A stretch of DNA of 64,000 nucleotides from assembly GCA_030765045.1 (NCBI GenBank), contig CM060969.1:46424216-46488215 (forward strand). Direction: 5' to 3'. The notes under the pieces are model-generated. The model saw only the letters and a program-made list of their open reading frames with translations, was not told the origin of the DNA and did no database searches. Positions 35,545-46,938 of the stretch are shown in pieces (position 1 is the stretch's first letter; each line of letters begins with the position of its first letter). Origin of the DNA: Tenodera sinensis. Its lineage: Eukaryota; Arthropoda; Insecta; Mantodea; Mantidae. A program made the translations under genes and the position numbers.

Positions 35545-35900
35545 GCTTATTTTTCTATTTATTTCGCGTTAATTGAGATAAATCTTTGCAGAAATAGTTA
35601 AATTACACATTTTCTTTTAGGTAAAAGGGGGATAGAGGAAACCTAATTGCTGGATATCTGAAAGTATGCTTCTATAATGCTGGCCTTGTAATTCTATACT
35701 CTTTCTATAGCATCATGAAGAAGGAATCAACAGCGACGGTACTTTTACACAGATAACGAAGTGTCGAAGATTCCAAACTCATAATGTTAGTTCGGATATG
35801 GGTGATGGCACAAAAAGGGTTATTTTAGGTAAAATTTCTGTTTTAAAAAGTTCTACATTTTTACGTAGTGCGTTCTTTGTCTATTTTATCAGTGAGCATA
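35545..35900 (+). mobile_element. HP-family element, 5' part (diverged)
   Basis: 'tttcgcgttaattgagataaatctttgcagaaat' matches the family's 'cttcatgttaatcgagataaacatttgtagaaat' block. The rest is weakly similar, and the piece stops beside the hairpin end of the next copy. Confidence 0.45.
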
Positions 35901-35906
35901 CGTATT

Positions 35907-36777
35907 TTTACCTTCTCTACTGGTAAGTAGGGGAAGTATTGTATTCCACCCAAAAATTCGAAGTCGAGATTTCACCGGAAATACATGTTTTGAGGCCCCC
36001 TGAATCCAAAAAAAGCATTTTTAGAAAAAGGTCCGTGTGTGTGTCTGTTTGTCTCAGTCTGTCAGTCTGTCAGTCTGTGGACAGCATAGCTCAAAAACGA
36101 AAAGTCAGTTAAAAACCAAAGTTGGTATTTAAGTTTAATGTCGTTCAAGGATGTGACACGAAGATTTTGAAGAAAATAGCCCCACCCTAAACTACCCTTT
36201 ACATGGAAAATTTTTCGAAAATTTTGATTTTCTTGAAAATGGCTCTAACGATTTTGATTAAAATGTCATATGTTTGAGATATTTTGATGACAAATGAAAT
36301 GTATATGTTGAATTTTCTGGCTATAGCCCCTGTAGTCGTATTTACTCTGGACGACTTTTGCATAACTGGTAAACCGTTAGAGATAGACCAAATTATACTA
36401 TAAAAAAATGTAGATCTTGCTAAAATACACAATTTATGTCTCAATAAATTTTCTTGTAGGGTGAACCATTTCGGAGATATACCTTGTTATGTGTGTGAGT
36501 TTCGGAAAACTTGGAACTTTCGTGAAATGGGTTGTTCACTTTTTTATATGTTACGTGTACAAAGAGAACGGAATCTCAAAGCTTTAAAAGATTTGACTAT
36601 CGCACAAAGCCTACTGTATTCCAATATTCCCCTTGCACCTACAAGGAAATAAGCAATAAGATAATTTGTACAAATGTTTATTTTAACTAACACGAAGAAG
36701 ATATAGGAATAAGAGTTTGTAAAAAGGGTTAGTACAAGAGTAGAGAAAGTCATGTGAGTGCAACACATCAGATTTTT
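35907..36777 (-). mobile_element. HP-family element, near-complete reference copy
   Basis: Best-preserved member without a large expansion, about 870 bp. The hairpin end is at 35910-35936 (cttctctact, loop ggta, agtaggggaag) and the internal seed at about 36034-36077 is mixed GT, GTCT and CAGT repeats. End A at 36738-36771 reads 'agtagagaaagt' then 'catgtgagtgcaacacatca'. The 12-mer actttctctact and its inverse lie just inside the two termini. It has no coding sequence, so it would depend on proteins from another element. Confidence 0.85.
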
Positions 36778-37008
36778 AAGCATCAAAGCCAGGACGGAAG
36801 GAAATTAGTTTGTAGTTTACGCAGTAACGTCGTAGATAATCCAGTTCTCTAAACCTCGTAGAAACTGTCAGCGTTTACATATGCCACTTACAGACCGTGT
36901 TTTACCTGCCGTCAGTGGTCATATAGCCTGCAGCAGTTCACGTTCTTTGTATTATGGTTAGCTAACTTGAAGCCACTGCTTAGAAATTCCTTTACCTTCT
37001 TATAAAGT

Positions 37009-37400
37009 TTCATCATCATTCAAGGTTTGGACCCTTGCATCAATTTTGTCCCCATCAATCAATATCATCTCTCCATCTCTTCCTCGGACTTCCTATGTGC
37101 CTTACCTATTGGAAGCTAGTTGGTCACTATTCTAGGGAATCGTGCCCTTGTTCATATACTGTACATGTCTCCAGTTTTCTTTATTCTGTTTAATCCTTTC
37201 TATTAATTCAAATATGTCCAAATCATCTCTTATTTTTGTATTTGTTTATAATCTAGCAGATAATTATTATACTGATTATTATCCAGCCACTGATCTTAAA
37301 GAATTTCATTTCTGCTGATTCAATTTTTCTTTTCTGTTTAATTCCCATGTTTCACTTGAATACAGTAGTACATAGGCTGCCATGGTCTTATACAATTTAA
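37009..37400 (-). pseudogene. Non-LTR retrotransposon C-terminal fragment
   Basis: The minus strand contains YVLLYSSETWELNRKEK and SLRSVAG, matching 'LLYGsEtWtl...EmrFLRsvaG' after the RT domain of many LINEs. It continues through degraded 'W..H...' sequence to a GATGATGAAA tail at 37009. Stops and frameshifts are frequent. Confidence 0.68.
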
Positions 37401-37429
37401 TTTACGTTTAATAAAGTTGAATGTTATAC

Positions 37430-38030
37430 AAAAGTACGCAAAATTACCTGTGAATGAACAGACCTCGCAGGCCTCTCAGAAAACTCAAACTATACATACC
37501 TACATAAATTCCATTCAAGTTGCGGAATAATACACAGAACAATTAAAAACAAAACCAGAAAAAAAAAAGAGATTTTATTCAGTAATAGCCCTACCAGCAG
37601 TACTTTATGAATTCGAGGCATGGACTCTTAAATCAAAATCTAAAAGTGAAATTCAGGCTGTGGAAATAAACTTCAAGGTATGTACAGTTATGGAAAATCT
37701 GGTCGAGCGCATTAGGAGAGCTGAATATTTCCAAGTCCCACCTGGTGCTGCAGCGAGGTTTACACAAGTCGATATTTCCAACATGCTATCAATAAACTCA
37801 GCTGCCTGTGTAAACCGCGCCGAGAAAAACATTCCTAACTCATTTTATGCCAAATAATACAAGATCATGAGCGAAAATGGATAGACCACGAATAACAAAT
37901 GTCTGACAACAGAATTCCCTAACAAGTTTTCGTTTGAAAGGCTAAAGGATCCAACTAGTTGAAGACTAAAGAAGCGTTGGAGACAGCAAATGTAAGCCCG
38001 GTATGCGTGTAGCCCAATTCATGTGGAGAG
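37430..38030 (+). pseudogene. Non-LTR retrotransposon C-terminal fragment (second copy, opposite strand)
   Basis: The plus strand contains CGIIHRTIKNKTRKKK, LPAVLYEFEAWTLKSKSK, EIQAVEINF, ERKWIDHE, QMSDNRIP and, after a frame slip, KKRWRQQM. These form the same closing domain as the neighbouring minus-strand fragment but are more complete. An insertion of about 120 bp separates the 'EIQAVE..F' and 'WIDH' parts. The two copies diverge from a shared junction near 37415. Confidence 0.7.
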
Positions 38031-38890
38031 AAGAAGAAATTTTATCTCCCCACTGTTTCGGAAGAACGGTACTTTTCGGTGGAGAAAGAATTAATAAAAT
38101 CAGTTGAATGACTTCAAGTTCCATAAATTTTCTCCGTTCTAAAGGTTACACTGTGTGTGCTCTTGATCGTTTCATAGAACTTAAAATTATCCAGTTCCTT
38201 CATTATTTTCTCCCTCCCCGCATCTCTCTCACAACCGTATGAATTTTAACTTGATACTTGTACTAGGTGGAACATTAACTGCTTTGCCTTTATCTATTTT
38301 TCTTTGTGGGGTTCCGTTTGCTTTCCCAGAAATAACATTAAGGTTGGTTTCGTTGCCGTTTCGTTGCTGGAGATTTTATTACTGATTTCACACAGCGCTG
38401 GTGCATGAAGGGTATAACAAAACGGAAGGTTTTAATGACCTTACCATACCAGGAAACAGGAATAACCTAAAATGGATTGCGGAAGAGTAAAGCAGGTGGA
38501 GAGGCATTGCTTGTCTAGTCCACATCTTAATGATGTGATTAGGTCTCTCATAAACGAATAAGAGGTATTCGATTCTGTAAAATAAAGTGTGTTTTTAACA
38601 GAATTAAATGAACACATGAACTTGAGAAGCATTATATTAAAATAATAAAATTAATGATGGAAATCTTATATGACCAGTCCATCTGATTATATGGGACGTA
38701 TTAGTAACGGGATATTATTTATATTTGTAATCAGTTGAAATCGTTCGATGTACAGATGTCCCGTACCACGACTTTGCCTTTTTATGGACAGCTTGACGAT
38801 TCTTTTTCTTGTGTCTCGGGCGTAGTACGGATGTATTAAAGGAAGATTATTGAGGAAAATGCCTTAAAACACTTTATTTAAATACAAATA
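38031..38890. other. Stretch without recognised genes
   Basis: Nothing recognised; the frame at 38441-38632 has no motif. Confidence 0.3.
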
Positions 38891-38892
38891 CT

Positions 38893-39235
38893 GCAATATA
38901 CATGTATGTTTTACATATTGCACCGCTATGGCATCAATCCACAATATATGGGGTGTAAAATATACAATAAATTGCCACAAAGGATTAGGAAAATCCCAAA
39001 TCCAAACCTCTTTAAAAAAAGAGTCAAGAGTTTGTTTGCCAGCAAGGCATACTACTCTGTTACAGAATACATGGAAGATGTACTGTGATCTCAATTTTAG
39101 GTGTCTTAACAAATCATTACTGTACATTTTTTCTCTTTTACCTTTCTATACTTGTGTTTGTAAATATTGTAGACTTATTTTAATCCTTAAAGTTGTAATT
39201 ATAGTGTATTGTGACTTTTTGGTTGGTTGTGAAGT
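38893..39235 (+). pseudogene. Jockey-like LINE C-terminus and 3' UTR, split by an LTR
   Basis: The frame 38906-39088 encodes GCKIYNKLPQRIRKIPN followed by NLFKKRVKSLFASKAYYSVTEY, matching the extreme C-terminus of a group of arthropod non-LTR polymerases ('G.KiYNkLP..ik...n...Fkk.lk..L..kayYSv.Ef'). A T-rich 3' UTR follows. A likely end of the same UTR ('gtaagtgtaatgtgacgaataaag', about 39745) reappears beyond the LTR at 39248-39702. Confidence 0.62.
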
Positions 39236-39247
39236 AAAGTAGACAGA

Positions 39248-39702
39248 TGTAGTCGAGATAAAGAAACACTTTTATTTCCGTAAACAGTAACTTTGTACAC
39301 TCGTTGCAACAGCAAGAAAGTCTTTTTCGATTCTCCAGCAGCACGGCTCCGAACTCGTAACACAAAGAACTAACTCCGTCGGCACGACTCCTCGATGCTT
39401 CGCATACGTCTGTCTGCTCCGTCGGCACGACTGCTCAACCTTCACATACGTCTGACTCCCACTCTGTCGCACTTTACCGCTATTTATATCTCCCAGGCAC
39501 TATTCTGGAAAGTTCAGTTATTGCGGTGGAATACAAAGCGGAAGATTCCAGAAGCTTCTATTCTTTTCTCTCTTTCGGCAAGCGCCCCAACAATGCGGCC
39601 ATTCTCTGTCTCTTTCCTTCGGCTCCTTTGCGGTAGTGCCGACAATAATGCGATGGGTGACACTGCTGTTGTCGGCAATTAGATGCGGCGGGCGCGGTGA
39701 CA
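39248..39702 (-). mobile_element. Candidate solo LTR
   Basis: The minus strand starts TGTCACCGCG and ends CGACTACA (TG...CA), about 455 bp. It has a TATA box (gatataaatagc, about 39481) and an AATAAA signal (about 39270) placed as in a U3-R-U5 LTR. It is GC-richer than the flanks and lies inside a LINE 3' UTR. A 5-bp target duplication was not evident. It has the orientation expected of a 3' LTR for the gypsy remnant at 40270-42443, but the interrupted LINE suggests an independent insertion. Frames inside it (for example 39395-39682) are not genes. Confidence 0.6.
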
Positions 39703-39785
39703 GTATTGACGAGTCACCAATTTACGAGCACCTGCTCACCCATGTAAGTGTAATGTGACGAATAAAGTATAAGTATAAATCCATC

Positions 39786-40269
39786 GCCATTGTTTTTCTT
39801 TGTTGTTTATTTTCGAGACAAGTGAAGTCAGTCTCTGCCGCATCCGTTTTTGCATCTAGAATCATTCCAGAGGGCTTCTGCAAGAAACACTGCTTAAAAT
39901 GCCTCTCATCAGAAAGTATGAAACTGAAAAAACAATATTAACAACAGACAACATATTTCATACGTTCTGATGAATGCCTCTCATTTCATTAAAAATGGTT
40001 TACAGCCACACAGATACATATGCATAAACTGAATCATAATTATAACAATGTTAAGTAATTCAGTCCTTCACAAGAATATTATGTATAGTTTTATACATCA
40101 GTCTTTTTTAATGGTTTGACGAATGTTTGGAGCAGATCCGGTGATTAGCATGACACAGGACTCGAAAATATATTCCTAAATAGTGTATAACCCTTTCACA
40201 TGGGTTGCCTTGAGCGTATTAAGCAAACGAATTGTAGATTTTGATATTACCTCTCAAAGCTGTTGTGAA
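39786..40269. other. Stretch without clear features
   Basis: It may contain unrecognisable remains of the gypsy polymerase region; no motif was identified. Confidence 0.3.
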
Positions 40270-42443
40270 AACCTTGCTTCGCTAGTCATTCGTAGGGAAT
40301 CATCATATTGATGAACTCAGCACGACGGATGGAGGCAAGGCGTCTCAGATATTTCTATAATGTTGTGCTTTCACATTTGCCTTATGACTTCGTTTGCCTG
40401 GTTTTTAATTGCGTTTGGAATGGGCCGACTCTTTTATGTGTATAGGAAGCAGCATTTTCGACCTTAAAAACATGGGTGTATGTACTTATTGCACAATCCG
40501 GGCTTTGAACTGAAAGCTTTTCTGTTATACATCAAGCATGTTCTCAATTGGTTCGTCTCTATTTTGTTTAGATTATGTGTGCTATTTACTTTTTCATCTA
40601 GCAATGCTCGAAAACGTTCTCCTCTCGTCTCATTCACTTCACTATCGACATCTAGTATGCTCAACTGGCATTCATATTTTCGCGGGTCTTCATTTTCTTT
40701 AATTTCATATGTTTTATCTTCTGTTTCTTCATTTTCATCGCAGTATTCTTCTATCTTTTCATCTAAGCTGTCATCTTCGTATATGATTGCCTGCCATTTG
40801 TAAAGTACCAATTATTAATTCTCTTGCTAGACGCTGTATCACCAACGCGATAAAGTCAAGTTCACAATTCACATGCTTTTATCAGTGCTTGATACTTAAA
40901 CCTGTCTTTCTTCTTTCCTATAGATATGCTACATAACACGTTGCTGACGTTTAAATACTCTACTCGGTGTAAGGTCAATAATTCTTGGAAAAGTTCTTCC
41001 GATATCACAGATGAACTAGCGCCTGTGCCCAGTAATACTGTGATACTGTGGTCCCATATTTTCAATGTTATTTGTGGTGGGTTGATTAGTTCCTTACTTC
41101 TTACGAGACTTTATTTGGTTATATTCATTATCACTCGTTAATTTTCTATGGTTTTTACCCTGTGTCAGCATCACCAAATTATTTTCCAGAGCGCAAAATA
41201 ATTTCGGAATTAGTTTTCCGGATTCTCATCGCCAAGGTTGGTTCTTGTCGTAGGGTTGGCACCAGTATCAGTTTCTTGGTTTTGTGCCCTATGAAGGTCA
41301 TTGTCACTCGCACGTCCGTTAATTTCCTCACTGAACCTAGGATTCTGAGTCGTGTTTGATGGAAAATTGCGCGCGTCGAAGTTCCTTCTGTCGAAATTCC
41401 GACTCCATCTGCGACTGTAGTCTCTATAAAAGTTAGTTTGGTTGACTTGATCATTTCTTCCGCGTCCTATAGAGAAATTAGGGCGGTTATCATATCTGTA
41501 GCGTTCATATCTTGGACTTTGTGTCGTAGTACAGGACTCCTATTATTAGATCTCGTTTCGAAATGCCTGTCTACTTCATCACTCTCATTTAAATCCCTAC
41601 GTGCCTCGACTCTCCAATTGTTTCTCTGCGAATGTTGTGTATTGTTGCCTTTATGACACTCTTGATGCGCTCTCTGGCTTTTATGTTGTGCATTCTCTGT
41701 GTACAGACCATTGTCGTAACTTTGGTTTGTATTCGTTTCCATGTAGGTATTATGTGCCTCGAACTCTGCCAATAACACGATCATATCAATGAAATCTATC
41801 GGTTTGGCTACTATCAGATTGTTCCTGATCTGTTGGGGGTAATGGCGTATCAGTGCATTTATGACTTCTTGTTCGCTCATTTGGGGTTCTATCAATTTTA
41901 TTTTGTTGGCTACCTTCAAAAAACACTCGGTCATAGATATTCCACGTTTATATTCATATCTTTCAGTTGCTAGCTCAACTTTGATTCTGTTTTGACATCC
42001 AGGACCCCAAAACCTATTTATAAATCAATTTATGTATGCTTCGTGAGAAGCTAGGGTTAACCTCAACCATTCTAAAGGCATTTTTCAAACAATGTTTGAC
42101 AATCATCCGGAATTCGTTTGGGATTCTTTTTATTCGGAAATAGTCTTCTAGTTTCCGTAGAAACATTTATGGGTTGTCATCAGAATTCTCATCGAACGAA
42201 GGTGGGGTCAAATCATGAAACAAATGATTCGTGAGACAAGTGTAATTTTGGTTATGTGTGTAAGGGCTCTACAAAATCATTTTCCTGAGAAGCTACATTA
42301 CTGCCATTGTTAGGTAAGTCAGTGCATGTCACATTTAAATTTTCATTGACTTTGTTTGCCTGCAATGCAATCACAACTTGGGTCAATTTCCCTGTGTTTT
42401 GTTTTTCTTTCTCAAAATTCGCTTGTAAGAATGGTGAGTACAA
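40270..42443 (-). pseudogene. Decayed Ty3/gypsy-type retrotransposon (gag, protease, start of RT)
   Basis: Read on the minus strand in several broken frames. The gag region (42443-41180) includes PSFDENSDDNP, RKLEDYFRIKRIPNEF and, in a 155-codon frame (41934-41467), EQEVINALIRHYPQQIRNNL. Next comes a protease (41065-40862) with ITVLLGTGASSSVI, where the catalytic Asp of D-T-G is Gly. Then a linker (40811-40464) has AFSSKPGLCNKY, typical of the segment before gypsy RT. About 40270-40420 holds traces of the first RT block (NIIEISE and DDSLRM spacing). The rest of RT, RNase H and integrase are not found, nor is an envelope gene. Stops, frame slips and the active-site change make it non-functional. 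Its gag end abuts an HP end A fragment. Confidence 0.75.
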
Positions 42444-42503
42444 GAGTAGAGAAAGTCATGTGGGTTCAACACATCAGCTTTTTTTTTTTTTTTTTTTTTT
42501 TCT
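42425..42503 (-). mobile_element. HP-family end A remnant next to poly-T
   Basis: 'gtacaagagtagagaaagtc' followed by 'atgtgggttcaacacatcag' is a near-perfect end A, followed by a T run of about 22. Only this terminus is present, joined to the gag start of the gypsy remnant. Confidence 0.72.
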
Positions 42504-42869
42504 TTTCGTCTAACAATTTTTACAAAAATGTACCGCAGACTTTTCCAACAGATGTTTTCTGCCCGGTGCAACTGCGCTACGAAATGTGCAACGCCTGTCA
42601 GTAGAGAGCATCTGGTTTGCTTCCATGTGTTCACACCTTCAGTACCTGACTGCTACCCGGATAGTCTGGGGTCATTAGCCTTGCAGAAAGCTCGCACCAT
42701 TTTGTCCCGCACAACTGAGGAAAATAAACATCTATAGCTTGTGTGTACCATGCATACTTGGGGCTACTAATCAGCCTTAAAACATGCTACTCGTCCATCA
42801 ATATCGCAAAGTATGTATGTACTAGCGCGTTTCAGCACCTATGCTACTTTTAAGGTAAACTGATCGTGG

Positions 42870-43016
42870 TATGAAATAATGCACCCCAGCGTTAGCCTAA
42901 GTGACATGGGGAAACCACAGAAACATCCGTGTCAGAGTACGCGGCCACGGGGATCGAACCCGCGACCTCCCAAATGCGGGTCACAGATGTTACCGCCCGA
43001 GCCATCCCGCTTGGTT
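42870..43016 (-). mobile_element. tRNA-derived SINE (type C)
   Basis: On the minus strand 'gggatggctcgggcggtaac' gives box A and 'gcgggttcgatccccg' (about 42950-42965) a consensus box B. The body 'gatgtttctgtggtttcccca' and 'cacttaggctaa' follows. The body motif is, from memory, widespread in insect SINEs. Confidence 0.72.
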
Positions 43017-44213
43017 TACATATACATTACACAGTTGCATGCCCAGTGTCTGTGTGGACTTCCGACGTAAACAAATCAGCGAAGCGTACAGTCTGAAAAG
43101 GAGAAATCCAACACTCCGTTGCGACCTAACTCTAACACATAAAGGATATGTTGAAATATTGACGTTCTTAAAATGTAGGCATTCTTAAATTATTTATCCA
43201 ATGTCAAAGTTCGGCGTTTATCACTCAAACAGTTTTCGAACTATGAAAAAGCTTCTTTCAACATCACATGTTAACGGAGAACATTTCAACTACACTATGT
43301 TCTAGTTGATTTTGTATTCTTTAGCAGGTTACAGATTGTTAAACAAGCCCTATTTTTATGTAGAAGGGTTTTCCAGTTATTTTTTATTGCTTGTGTCCAA
43401 GTCCAGCAGGTGTCTTTTTTTATGGTTTTTGACACTCGTCAATTATTTCTATGCCCTTGAATATTCTAAAACACATATTTCGATTTTATGTTCTCCAGTA
43501 TCATTTCGCAATTGTTATGTATGAACTTCAAACCATGAAACAGTTTACAGGAAGAGAGAGATGTATCAATCTCGTATTAATGGCAGTTGCATTTTCAGTG
43601 CTTAAAGTATCAATAACTTTTATAACTGAAATATAATTTACTGCATAATATGAGAAAGCCTCTAACTAGGTACCCTATCTTGTATGAGATGGTGGTTTTG
43701 GTGGAAGGGCAATGCTGTTGCAATTTCTCGAAAGGCTCCTGAAGGCTCCTTAAGAATATTTTCTTCGTTGCAAATATGAAGGTGTCAACATCGCTGAACA
43801 CAGCACGGATCTCCTCAGCCAATGTGAAGTCCATGAGCTAGACGCGTTATGTGAATAATTTTCTTACCTTACCGTTCTTTTGTTCCATCTGTTGCCTTCA
43901 CCATATAGGGGGCAGCAAGGTAGCACACCTACAATTACGCTCGCCACAAACCTGCCTGTTACATCTATACTTTTATCTACTGACACCCATGTTTTGTAAC
44001 CGTTGACAGTTCTAATATAACCCAATGTATTTCCATAGCAACCAAATAAATAGGCTTTACGTGGAATTGTCTGATTCGGAACACGTTGATTTGTATATTT
44101 TTCCAAAAATGGGGACTACCTACTTCACAAAACAGAATGTTTCTCATATAAATCCTTAGCAAATTCTAATTTTGCTTTTGGTACTGACTTGGATGTTAAG
44201 AGAATCACCTCCT
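43017..44213. other. Stretch without recognised genes
   Basis: Small frames at 43306-43834 and 43864-44162 show no motif. Confidence 0.3.
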
Positions 44214-44924
44214 TTAAGGGACACTGGGAGTGAAATTTGAAAGTTCCACATTTCTTGATAGATTTTTCTGAAATTTTTACTGTGTTTGAATTTATATGAG
44301 AGTAGGCGGTATACCAAATTTAATTAAAATTGGATAATTCGTTTAGGTTATATAAATTATTTTATGAATTTAATAGCCACATTTTCAAAATAGAGCTCGC
44401 GTCTATTGACTTTTCAAAATTCATTTATATTGGCAGAACTGGTACTCTAAAACATGGGTAACAATTGTATGAAGAGATATTTCAAATACGTTTGCTTATT
44501 ATGCTGTACATATTTTTTTAATAACAAAGAAAATTTAATGTTAAAAATTATTGATTTTTTTCATACAAAAAAATGTTTTTGGAGTTCATGTTAATGATAG
44601 ATAACATCAATATTGAAGTATAGTTTTTTAGCTGCTATTTATGAATACTTTTGGAAATTTTCATTGAATTTGAAGCAAAACTCAGGCCCGACCTTCTTTT
44701 GGAATGTGCAGAAATGTAGTTTTGAGAAAAACAGGCTTTTATATAGGAACATCCTTAAGGGAAGAGCACTATTTGAAAGGGCCGTAATGACCAAATGGAG
44801 TGGTGGATATGAAAAATGTTAGATGATCCAAATGCACAGGTGTTCCAGGAACATTTTAAGGTAAAAAAACAATTTTCGACTTTTTGACAATTTTGACCAA
44901 AATTTCACTCCCAGTGTCCCTTAA
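44214..44924. mobile_element. TTAA-site MITE, about 703 bp
   Basis: TTAA (44214-44217 and 44921-44924) flanks a segment with perfect terminal inverted repeats starting gggacactgggagtgaaatt at 44218 and mirrored at the right end. Including the TTAA and one further base, 26-27 bp are identical. It is AT-rich inside and non-coding. The frame 44613-44822 inside it is not a gene. Size and terminal design parallel the 28215-28934 element. Confidence 0.88.
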
Positions 44925-45419
44925 AGCGCGTGCAATATTTTCTTAATGTTTTTTGCTGTTACAATGTTTTTCTACAACACTTCCTACCTATTTTAAGCTC
45001 ATACTCGCATACTGTACATATAACTGTGTTTGCTTGGTCGCTTGGTCGTACTGCTACACTCCTGCAACAACATATTTGAGTTTAGTTCCTTTGTTTGCTT
45101 CGTTTTCGTCATTATAAGTAATACTCGTTATTACACATTTGGTCACTACTGCAGCACATTTATTTATTATCAAGGTGTTATGAGGCAAATAGTGTGTATG
45201 TTCCCAGCTGCATTTCTTTTGGGTGGACTGTCCTTAGTTGTTGTTTACCTGTGTACCCATCTATACTTGTCGTCGAGTCAATGTGTATTTCGTGCCGCGC
45301 ACAAACCTCTCATCTTCATTAGCAAGGTTCAATTACTTATATATTTGACTTACAAAATGCAATTATATTCCCTGCTTAGTTTCTAGGTCTTAATTGTCCA
45401 CTTCCATTTACAGTATGTA

Positions 45420-45785
45420 TTCAGCGTCTTGTACTTTCACAAACGGGAGCAAACTTTTGGGTAACCTAAGCGCTTAATCATTTCTTGCACTACACTATGT
45501 CCTACTGCAACGTTTGCAGCAGTTTCATCCACAGTTATATGCCTGTATTTTCAAATGAGTTGAGCGTCTTCCAGGTTGTGTTCCGTGGAGGCAGATTGAG
45601 GGTGACCGCTACAGGCTCAACTTCCCTTCTTTGAAATGTTTCACCTATCTCCTAACACTGCCAGCGCCTATGTACATAGGCACGCTATAGTCTGACGTGA
45701 ATTTCATCAGATGTATCCTCTTTAACAAGGAATTGACAGCACGTTGTACAATCGAACCATTGATATCCGTCATTTTGAAATACTA
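45420..45785 (-). pseudogene. Mariner-like transposase N-terminal fragment
   Basis: The minus strand holds AGSVRR*VKHFKEGKL and, in another frame, RHITVDETAANVAVGHSVVQEMIKRLGYPKVCSR. These match the paired helix-turn-helix DNA-binding region of SETMAR-type transposases ('vrRWvkrFkeG...', 'drRiTv.Eia..v.ighsav.emi..LgyrKVcaRWVP'). The catalytic domain is absent. The domain would bind the element's terminal inverted repeats. Confidence 0.66.
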
Positions 45786-46103
45786 TCTGCGGTCACGTAA
45801 TAGAAGCAATGGCAATATGTGGTCTAATCTGTAGATTACGATCCCACAGCTATTTTTCGTTACATTCTTGCAATTAATTTGAATTTTAATCATGATTTTC
45901 TGATGATTTTCAATATGACATAGTTTTTTTCGAACTACAAGGTTTTGTTGGCTGGCAATAAAAATATTTTTATTTAAACGTCTACATATTGTATTTGTAT
46001 TGTTTTCATTATACTGCAACTCAGGGCTTATAATATGAAGTAAAAATAAACATGTGAGAACAAAATTTACAGCTTAGGTAAGTATATTATTAAATACGTA
46101 CTG

Positions 46104-46312
46104 ATCATCACCATAATCATCATTATCATCAACGGGGTTTAAGCCATTTACGCTTGCTCCGATCTCGTATAACAAATCTGTTCTGTTCATCTTGTTCTCG
46201 GCCTACCTATATTTATTTTTCCTGTAAATTTATAGGCCATAATTAATCTGGGAATGCGGTAATTCTGCATCCTTTCTACGAGGTCTCTCCAATTATTCCA
46301 ATATTGGTGAAT
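46104..46312 (-). pseudogene. Non-LTR retrotransposon 3' end with (GAT)n tail
   Basis: The minus strand translates NWRDLVERMQNYRIPRLI, then GKINIGRPRTR, a strong match to the LINE closing motif 'WrdhveRM...RIPk.i..Y.p.GkrniGRPrkR'. A GATGAT tail follows at 46104-46130. It is the same family as 31707-31905. Confidence 0.72.
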
Positions 46313-46938
46313 ATGAACTGATAATTTTAATAAAATAGAGAATAACAATATCTAATTCCATAGTTTAGCTTGCTTTCCTTGTGCATTTTATTCTTCAATA
46401 TACAGTTTATTGGCATACACGGTGTTGAAATTTTACCTCATTATAATACCTCATTACATTTATATTACCGTAAACAAAGCAGCATATTTTTGTACTTTAT
46501 TATAAGTTCTAACTTTCTAGCCGTATTCATCAAGTTTATATGAAATATCAAGAGTTTTACCACCAGGTAAATTGAATCGGTGATTGGAAAAGGGAATCAA
46601 GTCCACTTTTTTGCAAAAGTAAGTTGAAATATACATTTGGTTTCTCACTCTTCAAGCTATCAATTAGTGTAAAACAGAGCTTGTCCTACACGACTCCTAC
46701 GTCCATTAAGGATTACGTTGATTTTAAAAGAGAAATAAGTCCAGGACTGGTTTCTCTTTTATACTCACAGAGGGTATTGATGCTGGTTAATTGCAAAGAG
46801 TTACTGGATTCGTTGATTGTTCAATGAGTAGATCGAGTAGTGTGAGTTGGTAACACGTCATCAATTATTAGATTTACGATAGTGTGTTGGTAATATTATC
46901 ATTTATTGACTTGATCTCTGTTTTTAACTAATAATGTA

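Noticed and set aside
35907..36777. Calling the HP family a classical Helitron
   Set aside because: The hairpin end is not followed by CTRR, and the outer end A bases are not securely defined; only a Helentron/DINE-like plan is suggested.
39248..42443. Reading the LTR at 39248-39702 and the gypsy remnant as one provirus
   Set aside because: The orientation is compatible, but LINE 3' sequence resumes directly beyond the LTR, no 5' LTR was found near 42443, and most of pol is missing.
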